Source: an uncultured Flavobacteriaceae bacterium (GTDB taxonomy: Bacteria; Bacteroidota; Bacteroidia; Flavobacteriales; Flavobacteriaceae). From it: a stretch of 64,000 bases of DNA. The notes under the pieces are model-generated. The model saw only the letters and a list, made by a program, of their open reading frames with translations. It did not search any database and was not told where the DNA came from. This document shows positions 1 through 7,728 of the stretch, one piece after another (the stretch's first letter is position 1; each line of letters begins with the position of its first letter). The position numbers were made by a program, and so were the translations under genes. The stretch is from assembly GCA_947495135.1 (NCBI GenBank), contig CANLXN010000001.1, positions 744,001 through 808,000 of the forward strand, given 5' to 3'.

Positions 1-194
1 GCTACAAAGCCTAACGTATTGCCCATTCCTTTTTGTATGGTTTCAATAATTACATATGGATCCATTCCTGCAATGATACCAACAACAATACTGGAAATAA
101 GTAAAGCGATAAACGCCTGTATCCTAAATAAGAGAATTAGAATAAGTAAAACGGTAATTCCCGCTCCTATTGCAATGAGTAATGTACTATCCAT
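1..194 (-). CDS. gntP: GntP-family gluconate permease, N-terminal part (cut by window edge)
   Basis: This frame is missing from the ORF track; I translated the reverse strand from the ATG at 194. It reads MDSTLLIAIGAGITVLLILI and continues with hydrophobic helices and the segment IETIQKGMGNTLGFVA, which matches the start of GntP-type gluconate:H+ symporters (inner membrane, 12-14 helices). Only the first 64 codons are inside the window. Its ATG overlaps the stop of the upstream GntK-Gnd gene by 8 bases, so the two are very probably co-transcribed and translationally coupled. It would import the gluconate that the fused enzyme phosphorylates and oxidises. Family assignment is good; substrate is inferred from context. 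Confidence 0.8.
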   Translation of the reverse strand, partial: MDSTLLIAIGAGITVLLILILLFRIQAFIALLISSIVVGIIAGMDPYVIIETIQKGMGNTLGFV

Positions 195-2055
195 TAGGTG
201 TCCAGTTTGAAGTGAAAAATTGGTTAGGAGGCTGATCGGTTCTTTCGTAGGTATGTGCTCCAAAAGCATCACGTTGAGCCTGGATTAGATTGGCAGGCAG
301 CCTATCGCTAGTGATGGATATAAAACAATTATAACTATTTGATATACAAATATTTGAAATTCTTTTATTAAATGAATACTTTATCGTATCTACGACAGAT
401 TTCTCCATGGAATGAAGTCTTGAAATTTGATCCAGCGCACTCAATAAATCAGTTTCAGTTGTAAAGGTTTTTACAAAGGATTCCATAAGCTCCGATTTAA
501 TAATACAGCCCGCAGTCCAAATACGAGCGATTTCGCTCAGATTCACATTCCAATCATTTTCTTGGGAAGCCGCTTTAATAATTTCAAAGCCCTGGTGATG
601 GTTAATAATTCTAGCGAAGGTATAGGCTTCTTTCAAGACATGAACGTCTATTGGGTCTTCGGAAATTTCAGAATTAATTAAGGAAGATAATTCAACTCTC
701 TTTTCTTTTAAAGCTGAAATGTAACGCGCGGTAACTGCTCCATTGATCATAGACGATGGTACTCCTAACTGAAACGCAATCTGCGATGACCAAGAACCCG
801 TACCTTTACTACCAGCCTTATCCAATACTTTGTCCAATAAGTAATCGGGGCCGTCCTTTTTTATTAGTATTTGGGTCGTAATGTCTAAGAGGTAACTTGA
901 AAGTTCGCCTTGATTCCAGTCTCTAAAAATAGCTGAAATCTCCTCATTATTGTACGTTATTGCGAGTAGGGAGTAACATTCTGCTAGTAATTGCATTTCG
1001 GCATATTCAATTCCGTTATGAATAGTTTTAACAAGATGCCCACACCCATCGGGCCCTGTTAGTGCAACACAGGCTTTTCCATTTTTGTCTTTTGCCGAAA
1101 TAGCTTCCACTATAGATTGAATAGACTGGTATTGTTCCTTAAGACCACCTATCATCATTGACGGCCCTTTCAATGCACCTTGCTCTCCTCCAGAAATCCC
1201 AGCCCCCATAAAATGAATTCGATCCTCCGCTAGATCTTTCAAACGACGTTGCGTATCTAGATAATGGGAATTACCACCATCTATAATAATATCATCTGGA
1301 GATAGTAATGGCCTTAGTTGTTCAATTACAGCATCTACAGCGGCCCCTGCATTTACCATGAGCAATATTTTTCTTGGTGTTGCCAAGGAATCTACAAAAG
1401 AGCTCATTGCCGTAAAACCTTGGACTGCATCATTACTTAAATCGTTCATAAATAACGGGATAACTTCCTTTTCTGCTGGTGTCATCCTATTATAGACAGA
1501 CAGTGAAATCCCTTTGTTAGCTATATTTATTGCCAAACTACGTCCCATTACACCCAGACCCACGATTCCGAAATCCGACTTATTTAATAATTTCCATTTA
1601 ATTTCGGAAATGATCTCTTCAGGGTGTTGTCCAATGTCTACGTGGATTCCATAATGAGGTATCTCTAGTGCCTGAAATTGAGATTGCAACATCTCGGGCT
1701 TCATAAAATGAGTACGTTGTTTCATCCTATTATGGATCAATTCGAATGTTCCCGACAGAAACACCCACTTAGGTTCTATTTCTGAAGCAAGAATTTTTCG
1801 GTACTCTTCCTTTAGTGCAGAACAAGCTAAGACAGCACTCCCATGATCCCCCCATTCTTTTAGTTTTTCTGAAAGCAGCCTTAACCAAGGAGAACGATCT
1901 TGATCTGTAAGGGGAATACCCGCCTGCATTTTATCAAGATTGGACTGTGGATGAAAGTTGTCCGCGTCGTAAAATGGAATGTTTAACTCTTTCGAAAGCA
2001 ATGTTCCAATAGTGGATTTTCCTGATCCGCTTACGCCTGTAATAATGATAATCAA
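187..2055 (-). CDS. gnd: Fused gluconokinase / 6-phosphogluconate dehydrogenase (decarboxylating)
   Basis: Two complete enzymes lie in one 622-aa chain. Residues 1-156 are a GntK-type gluconokinase: P-loop GVSGSGKST (7-15), GIPLTDQDRSPWL (46-58), ACSALKEEYR, and HFMKPEMLQSQF. Residues 160-622 are a full-length 6-phosphogluconate dehydrogenase: NADP-binding GLGVMG (166-171), GAGISGGEQGALKGPSMM, the catalytic Lys/Glu block HLVKTIHNGIEY (Lys343, Glu350), and the terminal RLPANLIQAQRDAFGAHTYER. The chain would turn gluconate plus ATP into 6-phosphogluconate and then ribulose-5-phosphate, CO2 and NADPH in the cytoplasm. The only plausible start is TTG at 2055, right before the P-loop strand. It lies 42 bp after the gluconolactonase gene and overlaps gntP by 8 bp. 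Assignment is firm; substrate channelling is speculation. Confidence 0.93.
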   Translation of the reverse strand: MIIIITGVSGSGKSTIGTLLSKELNIPFYDADNFHPQSNLDKMQAGIPLTDQDRSPWLRLLSEKLKEWGDHGSAVLACSALKEEYRKILASEIEPKWVFLSGTFELIHNRMKQRTHFMKPEMLQSQFQALEIPHYGIHVDIGQHPEEIISEIKWKLLNKSDFGIVGLGVMGRSLAINIANKGISLSVYNRMTPAEKEVIPLFMNDLSNDAVQGFTAMSSFVDSLATPRKILLMVNAGAAVDAVIEQLRPLLSPDDIIIDGGNSHYLDTQRRLKDLAEDRIHFMGAGISGGEQGALKGPSMMIGGLKEQYQSIQSIVEAISAKDKNGKACVALTGPDGCGHLVKTIHNGIEYAEMQLLAECYSLLAITYNNEEISAIFRDWNQGELSSYLLDITTQILIKKDGPDYLLDKVLDKAGSKGTGSWSSQIAFQLGVPSSMINGAVTARYISALKEKRVELSSLINSEISEDPIDVHVLKEAYTFARIINHHQGFEIIKAASQENDWNVNLSEIARIWTAGCIIKSELMESFVKTFTTETDLLSALDQISRLHSMEKSVVDTIKYSFNKRISNICISNSYNCFISITSDRLPANLIQAQRDAFGAHTYERTDQPPNQFFTSNWTPNG

Positions 2056-2097
2056 TGGACTAATGAATTAATGAGTGAATGATTAAATGAAACTTAG

Positions 2098-3114
2098 TTA
2101 ATTGGAATTAGCTAATACCGTTTTTGATTCTGCGAAAAACTGACTTTTAACTCCTTTCACACCAACATTTGCCACAAAAAGAGAACCGGCTAGGGGATAG
2201 GTATCCTTTTCATCATCTGTCATATCAAGACTACTTGTTGTAATGTATAATTGGTCTAAGTTCTTTCCACCAAAAGCGCAGGACGTTACATTGTGTGCTG
2301 GCACTGCAATCTTTTGAAGTAATTTACCAGTAGTTGGATCGAAATTCGCCACACAGTTACCGTTCCATAATCCTACCCAAAGCATGTCATTTTCATCAAT
2401 GGCCATACCATCTGGGAAGCCGTCTTCTGTGGAAACTTCAACAGCGGTGCGTCCGTTGGATATAGTAGAGGTTTTCGAATCGAAGTCGTATGCCATAATT
2501 TTTCCAGTGGGCGTGTCAATATAGTACATAGTTGAGGCATCTTTGGTCCAAACAATTCCATTAGAAATGGTTACACTATCAATCATTTTAGTGGTTTCTC
2601 CTTCCCCTGTAATTTTATAAACACTTCCCATAGGAGCAGCCTGTTCTAAATGCATGGAGCCAACCCAAAGATTACCGTTGGGATCGCACTTACCATCATT
2701 AAACCGATTAATAGTCATCTCCTGCTCAACGTTCGATACAATTTCGAGTTTTCCAGTAGTTGTGTTCATCAAATAAACACCATCCTCCAAAGCCACTACA
2801 GCCCATTCTGCATTTCTTGGAACAACAGTTCCAATTCGGGAAGGAGTAGGATGAGACCGATTAATTTTAGTTGCTGGATCATAGATGTGTAATTTTTTTC
2901 CTTCTATGTCTATCCAATAAAACTCTTGCGTTTTATAATTCCAAAAAGCGCCTTCACCTAAAAGAGCCTCTATTTCAAATTCTAACTGGGCTTTTGGAGG
3001 AGGAAGCGGGGCTTGGGCTTGGTCTGGTACAGTTGTAGATTTTTCTTTTTTTTCATCACAACTGATCACTAGAAATATCGCTAATACGAAGACAAATAGA
3101 GTGTTAAGTTTCAT
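2098..3114 (-). CDS. SMP-30/gluconolactonase-family lipoprotein
   Basis: The 338-aa product begins with a lipoprotein signal (FLVISC lipobox, Cys19), so it should be tethered in the periplasm or outer membrane. The mature part is a six-bladed SMP-30/gluconolactonase/LRE propeller: LGEGAFW carries the usual metal-ligand Glu, NRFNDGKCDPNGNLWVGSM carries the Asn/Asp ligands, and FPDGMAIDENDMLWVG is the second conserved Asp turn. The family hydrolyses sugar lactones such as glucono-1,5-lactone with a divalent metal. It is the first gene of a three-gene run with the GntK-Gnd fusion and GntP, which supports a role in supplying gluconate. A palindrome lies 49 bp upstream of the start codon. The exact lactone is inferred from neighbours. 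Confidence 0.85.
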   Translation of the reverse strand: MKLNTLFVFVLAIFLVISCDEKKEKSTTVPDQAQAPLPPPKAQLEFEIEALLGEGAFWNYKTQEFYWIDIEGKKLHIYDPATKINRSHPTPSRIGTVVPRNAEWAVVALEDGVYLMNTTTGKLEIVSNVEQEMTINRFNDGKCDPNGNLWVGSMHLEQAAPMGSVYKITGEGETTKMIDSVTISNGIVWTKDASTMYYIDTPTGKIMAYDFDSKTSTISNGRTAVEVSTEDGFPDGMAIDENDMLWVGLWNGNCVANFDPTTGKLLQKIAVPAHNVTSCAFGGKNLDQLYITTSSLDMTDDEKDTYPLAGSLFVANVGVKGVKSQFFAESKTVLANSN

Positions 3115-3162
3115 TTAAAGAATGTTAAAATGGCATTTTTATATTAAAATTTCTATAAAATC

Positions 3163-3177
3163 AGTCTAAATTAGACT
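3163..3177. promoter_or_regulatory. Operator-like palindrome between divergent genes
   Basis: AGTCTAA-A-TTAGACT is a perfect 7-bp inverted repeat with a one-base centre, located between the start of the gluconolactonase gene (minus strand) and the start of the 48-aa gene (plus strand). It could bind a dimeric regulator acting on the gluconate operon, the small gene, or both. No regulator gene is adjacent. Confidence 0.35.
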
Positions 3178-3213
3178 AATACTTTTTAATTTCGAAATCT
3201 AAAGAAGAAAGTT

Positions 3214-3360
3214 ATGACTAAAACCACACGTAGAAAATCGCATGCCGATTTCCAATCACGTTATCGAAGATCATTTAATTTTCGTACAAATGTTAACACA
3301 GATAAGTTGGTGTTGAACGAAAATGGAGAATTGGTTTTGGTAAAGCGACGAGAAGAGTAA
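3214..3360 (+). CDS. 48-aa basic small protein
   Basis: This frame is too short for the ORF track. ATG at 3214 opens a 48-codon frame, MTKTTRRKSHADFQSRYRRS..., ending EENLVL-type acidic/basic tail VLVKRREE. It is rich in Arg and Lys, with no signal peptide or membrane segment, so it is probably cytoplasmic and may bind RNA or ribosomes. A purine stretch, AAAGAAGAAAG, precedes the ATG, and a strong hairpin terminator starts about 20 bp after the stop, so the frame is neatly bounded as a transcription unit. It lies head-to-tail with the gene for the ribosome-hibernation factor across that terminator. I do not recognise the family. Confidence 0.6.
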   Translation: MTKTTRRKSHADFQSRYRRSFNFRTNVNTDKLVLNENGELVLVKRREE

Positions 3361-3379
3361 ATCCGAATTAGCGGATTCA

Positions 3380-3418
3380 AAAAAGCGATGTCTTAATAAA
3401 TAAGGCATCGCTTTTTTG
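3380..3418. terminator. Bidirectional intrinsic terminator
   Basis: GCGATGTCTTA-ATAAA-TAAGGCATCGC forms an 11-bp stem (one T:G wobble) with a 5-base loop, flanked by A-tract and T-tract on the two sides. It separates the converging 48-aa gene (plus) and hpf (minus). Confidence 0.85.
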
Positions 3419-3435
3419 TTATGACATATATAATA

Positions 3436-3738
3436 TTAGTGCGTCTGCATCTTATCTTTTTTCTTTTGCAATTGCCTTTTTACTTCTGTCATAGTTTCTG
3501 CAATTGCTTTATCAAAAGAGGAAGAAGAGGTCTCAGCGAATAAACGATCCTTAGGAATGTTTATTCTCATTCCGCAAATCATGCCTGTTTCATCTGTGCT
3601 AGTGTTTTCCTTTTTAAAATACACATCAGCATCGACCATGAAAGAATATCGCTCTGATAAAGCATTTAATTTTTCTGTAGTCGACTGTTCAAGCCGTTGG
3701 CTTGCTTTTACATTGTTGTATTCAAAATTTATATCCAT
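3436..3738 (-). CDS. hpf: Short-form ribosome hibernation-promoting factor (HPF/RaiA family)
   Basis: The 100-aa product starts MDINFEYNNVKASQRLEQST and continues with KLNALSERYSFMVDADVYFKKE and a long C-terminal helix ending in a basic run (QLQKKKDKMQTH). This is the beta-alpha-beta-beta-beta-alpha fold of the short HPF/RaiA/YfiA proteins that bind the 30S decoding region and inactivate ribosomes in stationary phase or stress. There is no long-HPF C-terminal domain. It is a single-gene unit: a candidate promoter lies just upstream and a bidirectional terminator downstream. Family assignment is confident. Confidence 0.88.
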   Translation of the reverse strand: MDINFEYNNVKASQRLEQSTTEKLNALSERYSFMVDADVYFKKENTSTDETGMICGMRINIPKDRLFAETSSSSFDKAIAETMTEVKRQLQKKKDKMQTH

Positions 3739-4102
3739 AGGTGCTTATATTTTAACTAAAGATACCTGATATAATGGCTCTTTACAAAGTTTTAATACAC
3801 TTTTAAGATAGTTTGTCGGACTGTTAGTTGCGAATCGTTACGTGCTGAAAATGAACGTTTTAATTCGGATGTTTTCTGATTTTCCCATTGGTATGAGTTG
3901 AAATTGCATGGTGAAATGTACATTTCTAGAAATTGCACCTGCTGAAGGTTAGATTTATTAGTGTAAATCGTTTTCATAGAGTTAACAGGTAATTTTATCG
4001 AACCTTTGTCTCCTACATTGTTAATATCATCCTAAAACGGAACGCGAAATATACCACTCTCAAAAACAGACCGTTATAGCTGCTTAACAAACCATTATCC
4101 CT
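3739..4102. other. Divergent intergenic region, 364 bp
   Basis: This gap lies between hpf (minus) and a beta-barrel gene (plus). It contains the hpf promoter candidate. A 61-codon minus-strand frame (3792-3977) in it has no recognisable family, signal peptide or clear initiation site; I treat it as non-coding. Confidence 0.5.
3757..3788 (-). promoter_or_regulatory. Candidate Bacteroidota promoter of hpf
   Basis: Reading the minus strand, TTTG is followed after 20 bases by TATCTTTA, close to the -33 TTTG / -7 TAnnTTTG consensus of Bacteroidota primary sigma factors. The -7 box ends 18 bp before the hpf ATG. Confidence 0.45.
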
Positions 4103-4807
4103 ATGAAAACCTTTTACATTTACGCCCTTGGCTTTGCCATGGCGTGCGTTAGCTTTAATAGCTACGCCCAAGAAACTACCAAATCTTCTACTCAATATTC
4201 TGTCGGTCTCCTAGCTGGGTACAATGGCGGAATAGGTGGACAAGTAAATTTAACGGCACACAAGCCCGTAGAATCATTGCCTTTGGATTTTAGATTTGGA
4301 TTTGGCTACACCAATATGGACCCAGGAAATTCTGCAGATGCAAGGCGCATTTTTATAAACAATGCAACCAACGGTGTCCCAGAAGAGAAAGGTAAAGCCT
4401 TCGATTACAGATTGGATGCGCTTTGGCCAGTAACTCTTATTGGCAATGCCAAATCGTTTATTGCCTTTGGTCCTCGTTATTCAAGTTTTAGAGGAAACTT
4501 TAAATATGTGGGAGGAAATGAAGATTTCGATGTGACCACCAAACAGTTTGGTGTGGGGCTAGGAGTAGAGAGCCATTTCAAAATGAACGACAAATTAGAT
4601 CTTGTGATTCTTGCGGGAATTGATTACTTCTTAAATAGCACACTCAAAGGCCATGACACCCAATATAGCCCAGATGACGATAATGTGAATCCCAGAGACG
4701 ACAATGCTAACGACAACATTCCATTTACCTATGAAGATGCAGATGAAGCTATTAATGAACCCGAATTTAACCCCCGAATTATGATTGGGATTAACTATCA
4801 TTTGTAA
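4103..4807 (+). CDS. Probable outer-membrane beta-barrel protein
   Basis: The 234-aa product has a Sec signal ending NSYAQ (about residue 22) and alternating aromatic/hydrophobic strands such as YSVGLLAGYNGGIGGQVNL, LDFRFGFGYTN and FIAFGPRYSSF. It ends NPRIMIGINYHL, a beta-strand with the terminal hydrophobic/aromatic pattern typical of outer-membrane barrels. A hydrophilic Asp/Asn-rich loop (SPDDDNVNPRDDNANDN) lies near the C-terminus and may bind calcium or face the outside. The size suggests an 8-10 strand barrel of the OmpW/outer-membrane beta-barrel superfamilies common in flavobacteria. It is a single-gene unit with its own terminator. Function is unknown. Confidence 0.7.
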   Translation: MKTFYIYALGFAMACVSFNSYAQETTKSSTQYSVGLLAGYNGGIGGQVNLTAHKPVESLPLDFRFGFGYTNMDPGNSADARRIFINNATNGVPEEKGKAFDYRLDALWPVTLIGNAKSFIAFGPRYSSFRGNFKYVGGNEDFDVTTKQFGVGLGVESHFKMNDKLDLVILAGIDYFLNSTLKGHDTQYSPDDDNVNPRDDNANDNIPFTYEDADEAINEPEFNPRIMIGINYHL

Positions 4808-4835
4808 TTTAAAACTGAAATATTACAAATCGATA

Positions 4836-4873
4836 ACACCTCAGTTAGATTAAAATTTCTACTGAGGTGTTTT
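4836..4873. terminator. Bidirectional intrinsic terminator
   Basis: ACACCTCAG...CTGAGGTGT with an inner TAGA/TCTA pairing forms a strong stem followed by TTTTGATT. It lies between the converging beta-barrel gene and the YceI gene. Confidence 0.85.
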
Positions 4874-4877
4874 GATT

Positions 4878-5387
4878 CTATTTAAATGGTAAAGTAATCT
4901 TTACTAGCACATTATTCTCTTCTCTAGCATCGTGGATTGAGATTCCGAAATCTTGCGAATTTATTTGCGCAGTACCTCTTAAGGTTTTATCCGACTTCTC
5001 AAAACTGAATACTACTTGTTTCTCCGTCCCTTTTATTTCCAAGATTCCCGTAACGTTAATAGTAGTGTCACTTCGCTCTACCTTTGTGCTGGTAAATTTT
5101 AACTTCGGAAAGTCGCTTAAATTGAAATATTTCTTAGACCGAAGATGTCTATTTCGCAACCAATTATTGGTATCTAATGTTTTCATTTCTACGGTACCCG
5201 AAATAGTAGTATTTTCCAAATTGTTCAAATCGATCGAACCTGTAAAGTCGAAACCCTCTAAGGTTCCGTCCACATCGTCTTCTAGAAAATTAAATTTTAC
5301 GGTTGCCTTTGTTTCGTCTATAGTAATTTGCTGTGCACTAGCCATAGCGAACACAAATAACAAAATAATGAAGAATAGTTTTTTCAT
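4878..5387 (-). CDS. YceI-family periplasmic lipocalin-like protein
   Basis: The 169-aa product has a signal peptide (MASAQ cleavage region near residue 19) followed by a typical YceI beta-barrel: ATVKFNF, a G-F-[TD]-G-[ST]-I motif as GFDFTGSIDL, the LRSKKYFNLSDFPKLKFTST block, and a terminal strand NNVLVKITLPFK. YceI proteins bind isoprenoid or other amphiphilic lipids in the periplasm. It is 35 bp downstream of the ThuA-like lipoprotein gene on the same strand, so the two may be one operon. The family is clear; the ligand is unknown. Confidence 0.85.
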   Translation of the reverse strand: MKKLFFIILLFVFAMASAQQITIDETKATVKFNFLEDDVDGTLEGFDFTGSIDLNNLENTTISGTVEMKTLDTNNWLRNRHLRSKKYFNLSDFPKLKFTSTKVERSDTTINVTGILEIKGTEKQVVFSFEKSDKTLRGTAQINSQDFGISIHDAREENNVLVKITLPFK

Positions 5388-5422
5388 GTGGGGTGAGTCG
5401 GATTTAATTATTAAACATAACG

Positions 5423-6145
5423 CTATCGGCCTAAAACATATTGGATACCTCCTAAAATGTGGTCCATAAAAAGGTCTTCTCTATAACTTTCGATATCATG
5501 CCCCATAGCTGTATAGAACATTTTTCCACCATCGTATTCCTGGTACCATGAAATAGGGTGGAAGTCACCATGGAGCCCACCATCATACGATTTCTCATCT
5601 ATTTGCACCAACACCTTAATTTCAGGGCTTAAATTTTTAAAATTATACCATTCATCTGTACGTGTCCATGGATTCGGCAACATAACAGTGGAGCGATGTG
5701 TCGAGTCTGAAATAGTAGTTACTGCATTGTGCAAACCTTCTGGGTGTGACTCAAAATAGGCTCCAACGAGTTTTCCGTACCAAGGCCAGTCGTATTCTGT
5801 GTCGGTAGCAGAATGAATTCCTACAAATCCGCCACCATTATTAATAAACAACTTAAAAGCATTTTGTTGTTCCTCATTCAAAATATCACCAGTAGTATTC
5901 AGGAAAACGACGGCTTTATAACGTTTTAAATTTTCAGAATTAAACACAGAGGCGTCCTCTGTAGATTCCACCCAAAAATTATGTAGCTTTCCCATGTATC
6001 GAATCACTGCGGTGCCTACTTCTATAGATTCATGACGAAACTCCTCAGTTTTACTAAAAACAAGTATTCCATCTATTGGAGGACTCTTCGGGCATGCGAG
6101 TAATAGTGGCGCCAGAAGAAGCAAAAAAAAGTGTTTCGCTTTCAT
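5423..6145 (-). CDS. ThuA-like domain lipoprotein
   Basis: The 240-aa product has a lipobox LLLAC (Cys18) and one ThuA-like domain of the type I glutamine amidotransferase-like fold. Visible signatures are ILVFSKTEEFRHESI, the nucleotide-fold segment YKAVVFLNTTGDILNEEQQ, NGGGFVGIHSATDTEYDWPWYGKLVGAYF, HPEG, and the terminal YTAMGHDIESY. In bacteria such domains occur near sugar-degradation genes (trehalose utilisation, glycosyl hydrolases), usually extracytoplasmic in Bacteroidota. No partner enzyme is adjacent; the next gene downstream is YceI. The domain call is strong, the reaction is not known. Confidence 0.85.
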   Translation of the reverse strand: MKAKHFFLLLLAPLLLACPKSPPIDGILVFSKTEEFRHESIEVGTAVIRYMGKLHNFWVESTEDASVFNSENLKRYKAVVFLNTTGDILNEEQQNAFKLFINNGGGFVGIHSATDTEYDWPWYGKLVGAYFESHPEGLHNAVTTISDSTHRSTVMLPNPWTRTDEWYNFKNLSPEIKVLVQIDEKSYDGGLHGDFHPISWYQEYDGGKMFYTAMGHDIESYREDLFMDHILGGIQYVLGR

Positions 6146-6201
6146 AAAATCGTTTTAATCAAAAGTAGTAAATTAGATTTTAGATAATCGAAATAGTTGT
6201 T

Positions 6202-6633
6202 ATGAAAAAGGTAGTTGTATTGTTAGTAATTTTAATTGGAACCCTTAGTTGTAAGGAAGTTCCAACCAAATCTGTAGTTGAAAGCGAGGTAATTGTAGAG
6301 GAAATAAATCAAGGTAGTTTCGCGCACAGTGTATATTTTTGGCTACACAATCCCGAGAGCGAAGCAGATAAGACTGCATTTCTAACCTCCCTTCGAAAGT
6401 TTATAGACCGATCGCCTTACATCCAGACTATCCATGTAGGAACTCCAGCCGCCACCAATAGAGAGGTTATTGACAATACCTATACCTTTAGCTTGCTACT
6501 AACTTTCAAAGACAAGGCGGCACAAGACAAGTACCAAGATGAACCTGCACATAAATTGTTTATCGATGAATCTTCTGCTCTGTGGGAAAAAGTATTGGTA
6601 TACGACAGCGAGTTACTGCAGGCTTCGAATTAA
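6202..6633 (+). CDS. Dabb (stress-responsive A/B barrel) lipoprotein
   Basis: The 143-aa product begins with a lipoprotein signal (GTLSC, Cys17), then a linker and one Dabb ferredoxin-like domain: FAHSVYFWLHNPESEADKTAF, a helix FLTSLRKFI, IQTIHVGTPA, and TFSLLLTFKDKAAQDKYQDEPAHKLFI. Dabb domains form dimeric alpha/beta barrels; some are cyclases or stress proteins, most are uncharacterised. It is divergent from the ThuA gene (56 bp between starts), suggesting shared regulation. A strong terminator follows. The domain is confidently recognised; function is unknown. Confidence 0.82.
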   Translation: MKKVVVLLVILIGTLSCKEVPTKSVVESEVIVEEINQGSFAHSVYFWLHNPESEADKTAFLTSLRKFIDRSPYIQTIHVGTPAATNREVIDNTYTFSLLLTFKDKAAQDKYQDEPAHKLFIDESSALWEKVLVYDSELLQASN

Positions 6634-6669
6634 CCAACCATGTAGACATAGGACTAGTTGATATCAATT

Positions 6670-6706
6670 AAAAGGATGCAAAACAATATAAGTTTTGCAT
6701 CCTTTT
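6670..6706. terminator. Bidirectional intrinsic terminator
   Basis: AAAAGGATGCAAAAC-AATATAA-GTTTTGCATCCTTTT is a perfect 15-bp stem with a 7-base loop and T-tract, between the converging Dabb and sigma factor genes. Confidence 0.92.
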
Positions 6707-6728
6707 TATAGCGGCGTAGGTAAGTGTT

Positions 6729-7595
6729 CTATCCTAAGTACGTCATAAGTACCGCGCTTTTATCTCTTCTTCCCAGTCTTCGAATAGCCTTGCTTTTTAT
6801 TTGACGAACGCGTTCCCGACTCAAGTTCAATTCTTCGCCTATTTCTGTTAGGGTAGTAGGTGTATATTTTCCCAATCCAAAATTAAGCTTCAATATGAGG
6901 GATTCTTTATCTGATAGCGAATCTACTGCTCGACGGACTTCCGTTTTAAGGGATTCACGCATTAAATTATGGTCTGGTCGAGGCATATCATCCGATTCTA
7001 GAAAGCTGTGCATACTAAAATTATTCTCATCACCTCCAAGCGATGCATCCATAGAGAAGCTACTTTTAGTTTGTTGAAGCGTATTGGCAACACGGTTTTT
7101 AGACATATCTAGATCGTCTGCAATTTCCTTATGCGTTGGCTTTCGTTCGAGATGTTGTTGTAAACGTAATTTTGATTTTTTGATCTTACTTAATTCTGAA
7201 ATTTTATTAAGCGGAATACGTACCGTACGACCATGCTCGTTAATGGCCTGAAGAATACTTTGTCTTATCCACCACACGGCGTAAGAGATAAATTTGAATC
7301 CGCGTGTTTCATCAAAACGTCTAGCGGCTTTTACCAATCCTAAGTTGCCTTCGTTGATGAGGTCTGTTAAACTCATACCCTGGTTTTGGTATTGCTTAGC
7401 AACAGAGACGACAAATCTTAAATTAGCAGTTGTGAGTTTATCTAGGGCAGCCTCATCTCCATTCTGGATTTTTTTGGCTAATTCTACCTCTTCTTCGGCC
7501 GTAATTAGGTCGATTTTAGAGATGTCTGTTAAATAATGTTGTAATGACTTTGTTTCACGTTTGGTAATTTGTTGACTTATCTTTAATTGTCTCAT
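6729..7595 (-). CDS. RpoD-like sigma-70 factor (group 1/2 paralogue)
   Basis: I start the gene at the ATG at 7595 (MRQLKIS), because Bacteroidota RpoD proteins begin MRQLKI; the track's upstream ATG at 7658 adds 21 unlikely residues. All sigma regions are present: 1.2 (SLQHYLTDISKIDLITAEEE), 2 (NLRFVVSVAKQYQNQGMSLTDLINEGNLGL...YAVWWIRQSILQAI), 3 (HKEIADDLDMSKNRV), and 4.2 (LTEIGEELNLSRERVRQIKSKAIRRL). It ends LMTYLG, like the housekeeping factor. However, region 3 and its surroundings (RIPLNKISELSKIKKSKLRLQQ) differ from what I remember of the highly conserved flavobacterial primary sigma, so this is more likely a secondary RpoD paralogue than the main one. It is a single-gene unit. Confidence 0.85.
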   Translation of the reverse strand: MRQLKISQQITKRETKSLQHYLTDISKIDLITAEEEVELAKKIQNGDEAALDKLTTANLRFVVSVAKQYQNQGMSLTDLINEGNLGLVKAARRFDETRGFKFISYAVWWIRQSILQAINEHGRTVRIPLNKISELSKIKKSKLRLQQHLERKPTHKEIADDLDMSKNRVANTLQQTKSSFSMDASLGGDENNFSMHSFLESDDMPRPDHNLMRESLKTEVRRAVDSLSDKESLILKLNFGLGKYTPTTLTEIGEELNLSRERVRQIKSKAIRRLGRRDKSAVLMTYLG

Positions 7596-7728
7596 ATATA
7601 TGTTTTGGTTCACTTCAGTATAACCTATAGAAGGGACAATAGCAAGTTTATGGCCCATTTTAACGTTTCAAGAACTAAAAAGAACGTTAAACAAACTGAT
7701 GTTGCATTCAATAATTTAAGAGTTTGAG

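Noticed and set aside
19-210. 63-aa plus-strand ORF
   Set aside because: It is the antisense of the GntP N-terminus and Gnd end; the minus-strand frame has clear family motifs.
3792-3977. 61-aa minus-strand ORF between hpf and the barrel gene
   Set aside because: No family, no signal or membrane segment, no convincing initiation site, and it lies upstream of the hpf promoter; kept as non-coding.
4013-4195. 60-aa minus-strand ORF
   Set aside because: Overlaps the signal-peptide region of the barrel gene in antisense.
6729-7658. Longer start for the sigma factor at 7658
   Set aside because: The first 21 residues are not seen in Bacteroidota RpoD proteins, which start MRQLKI at 7595.
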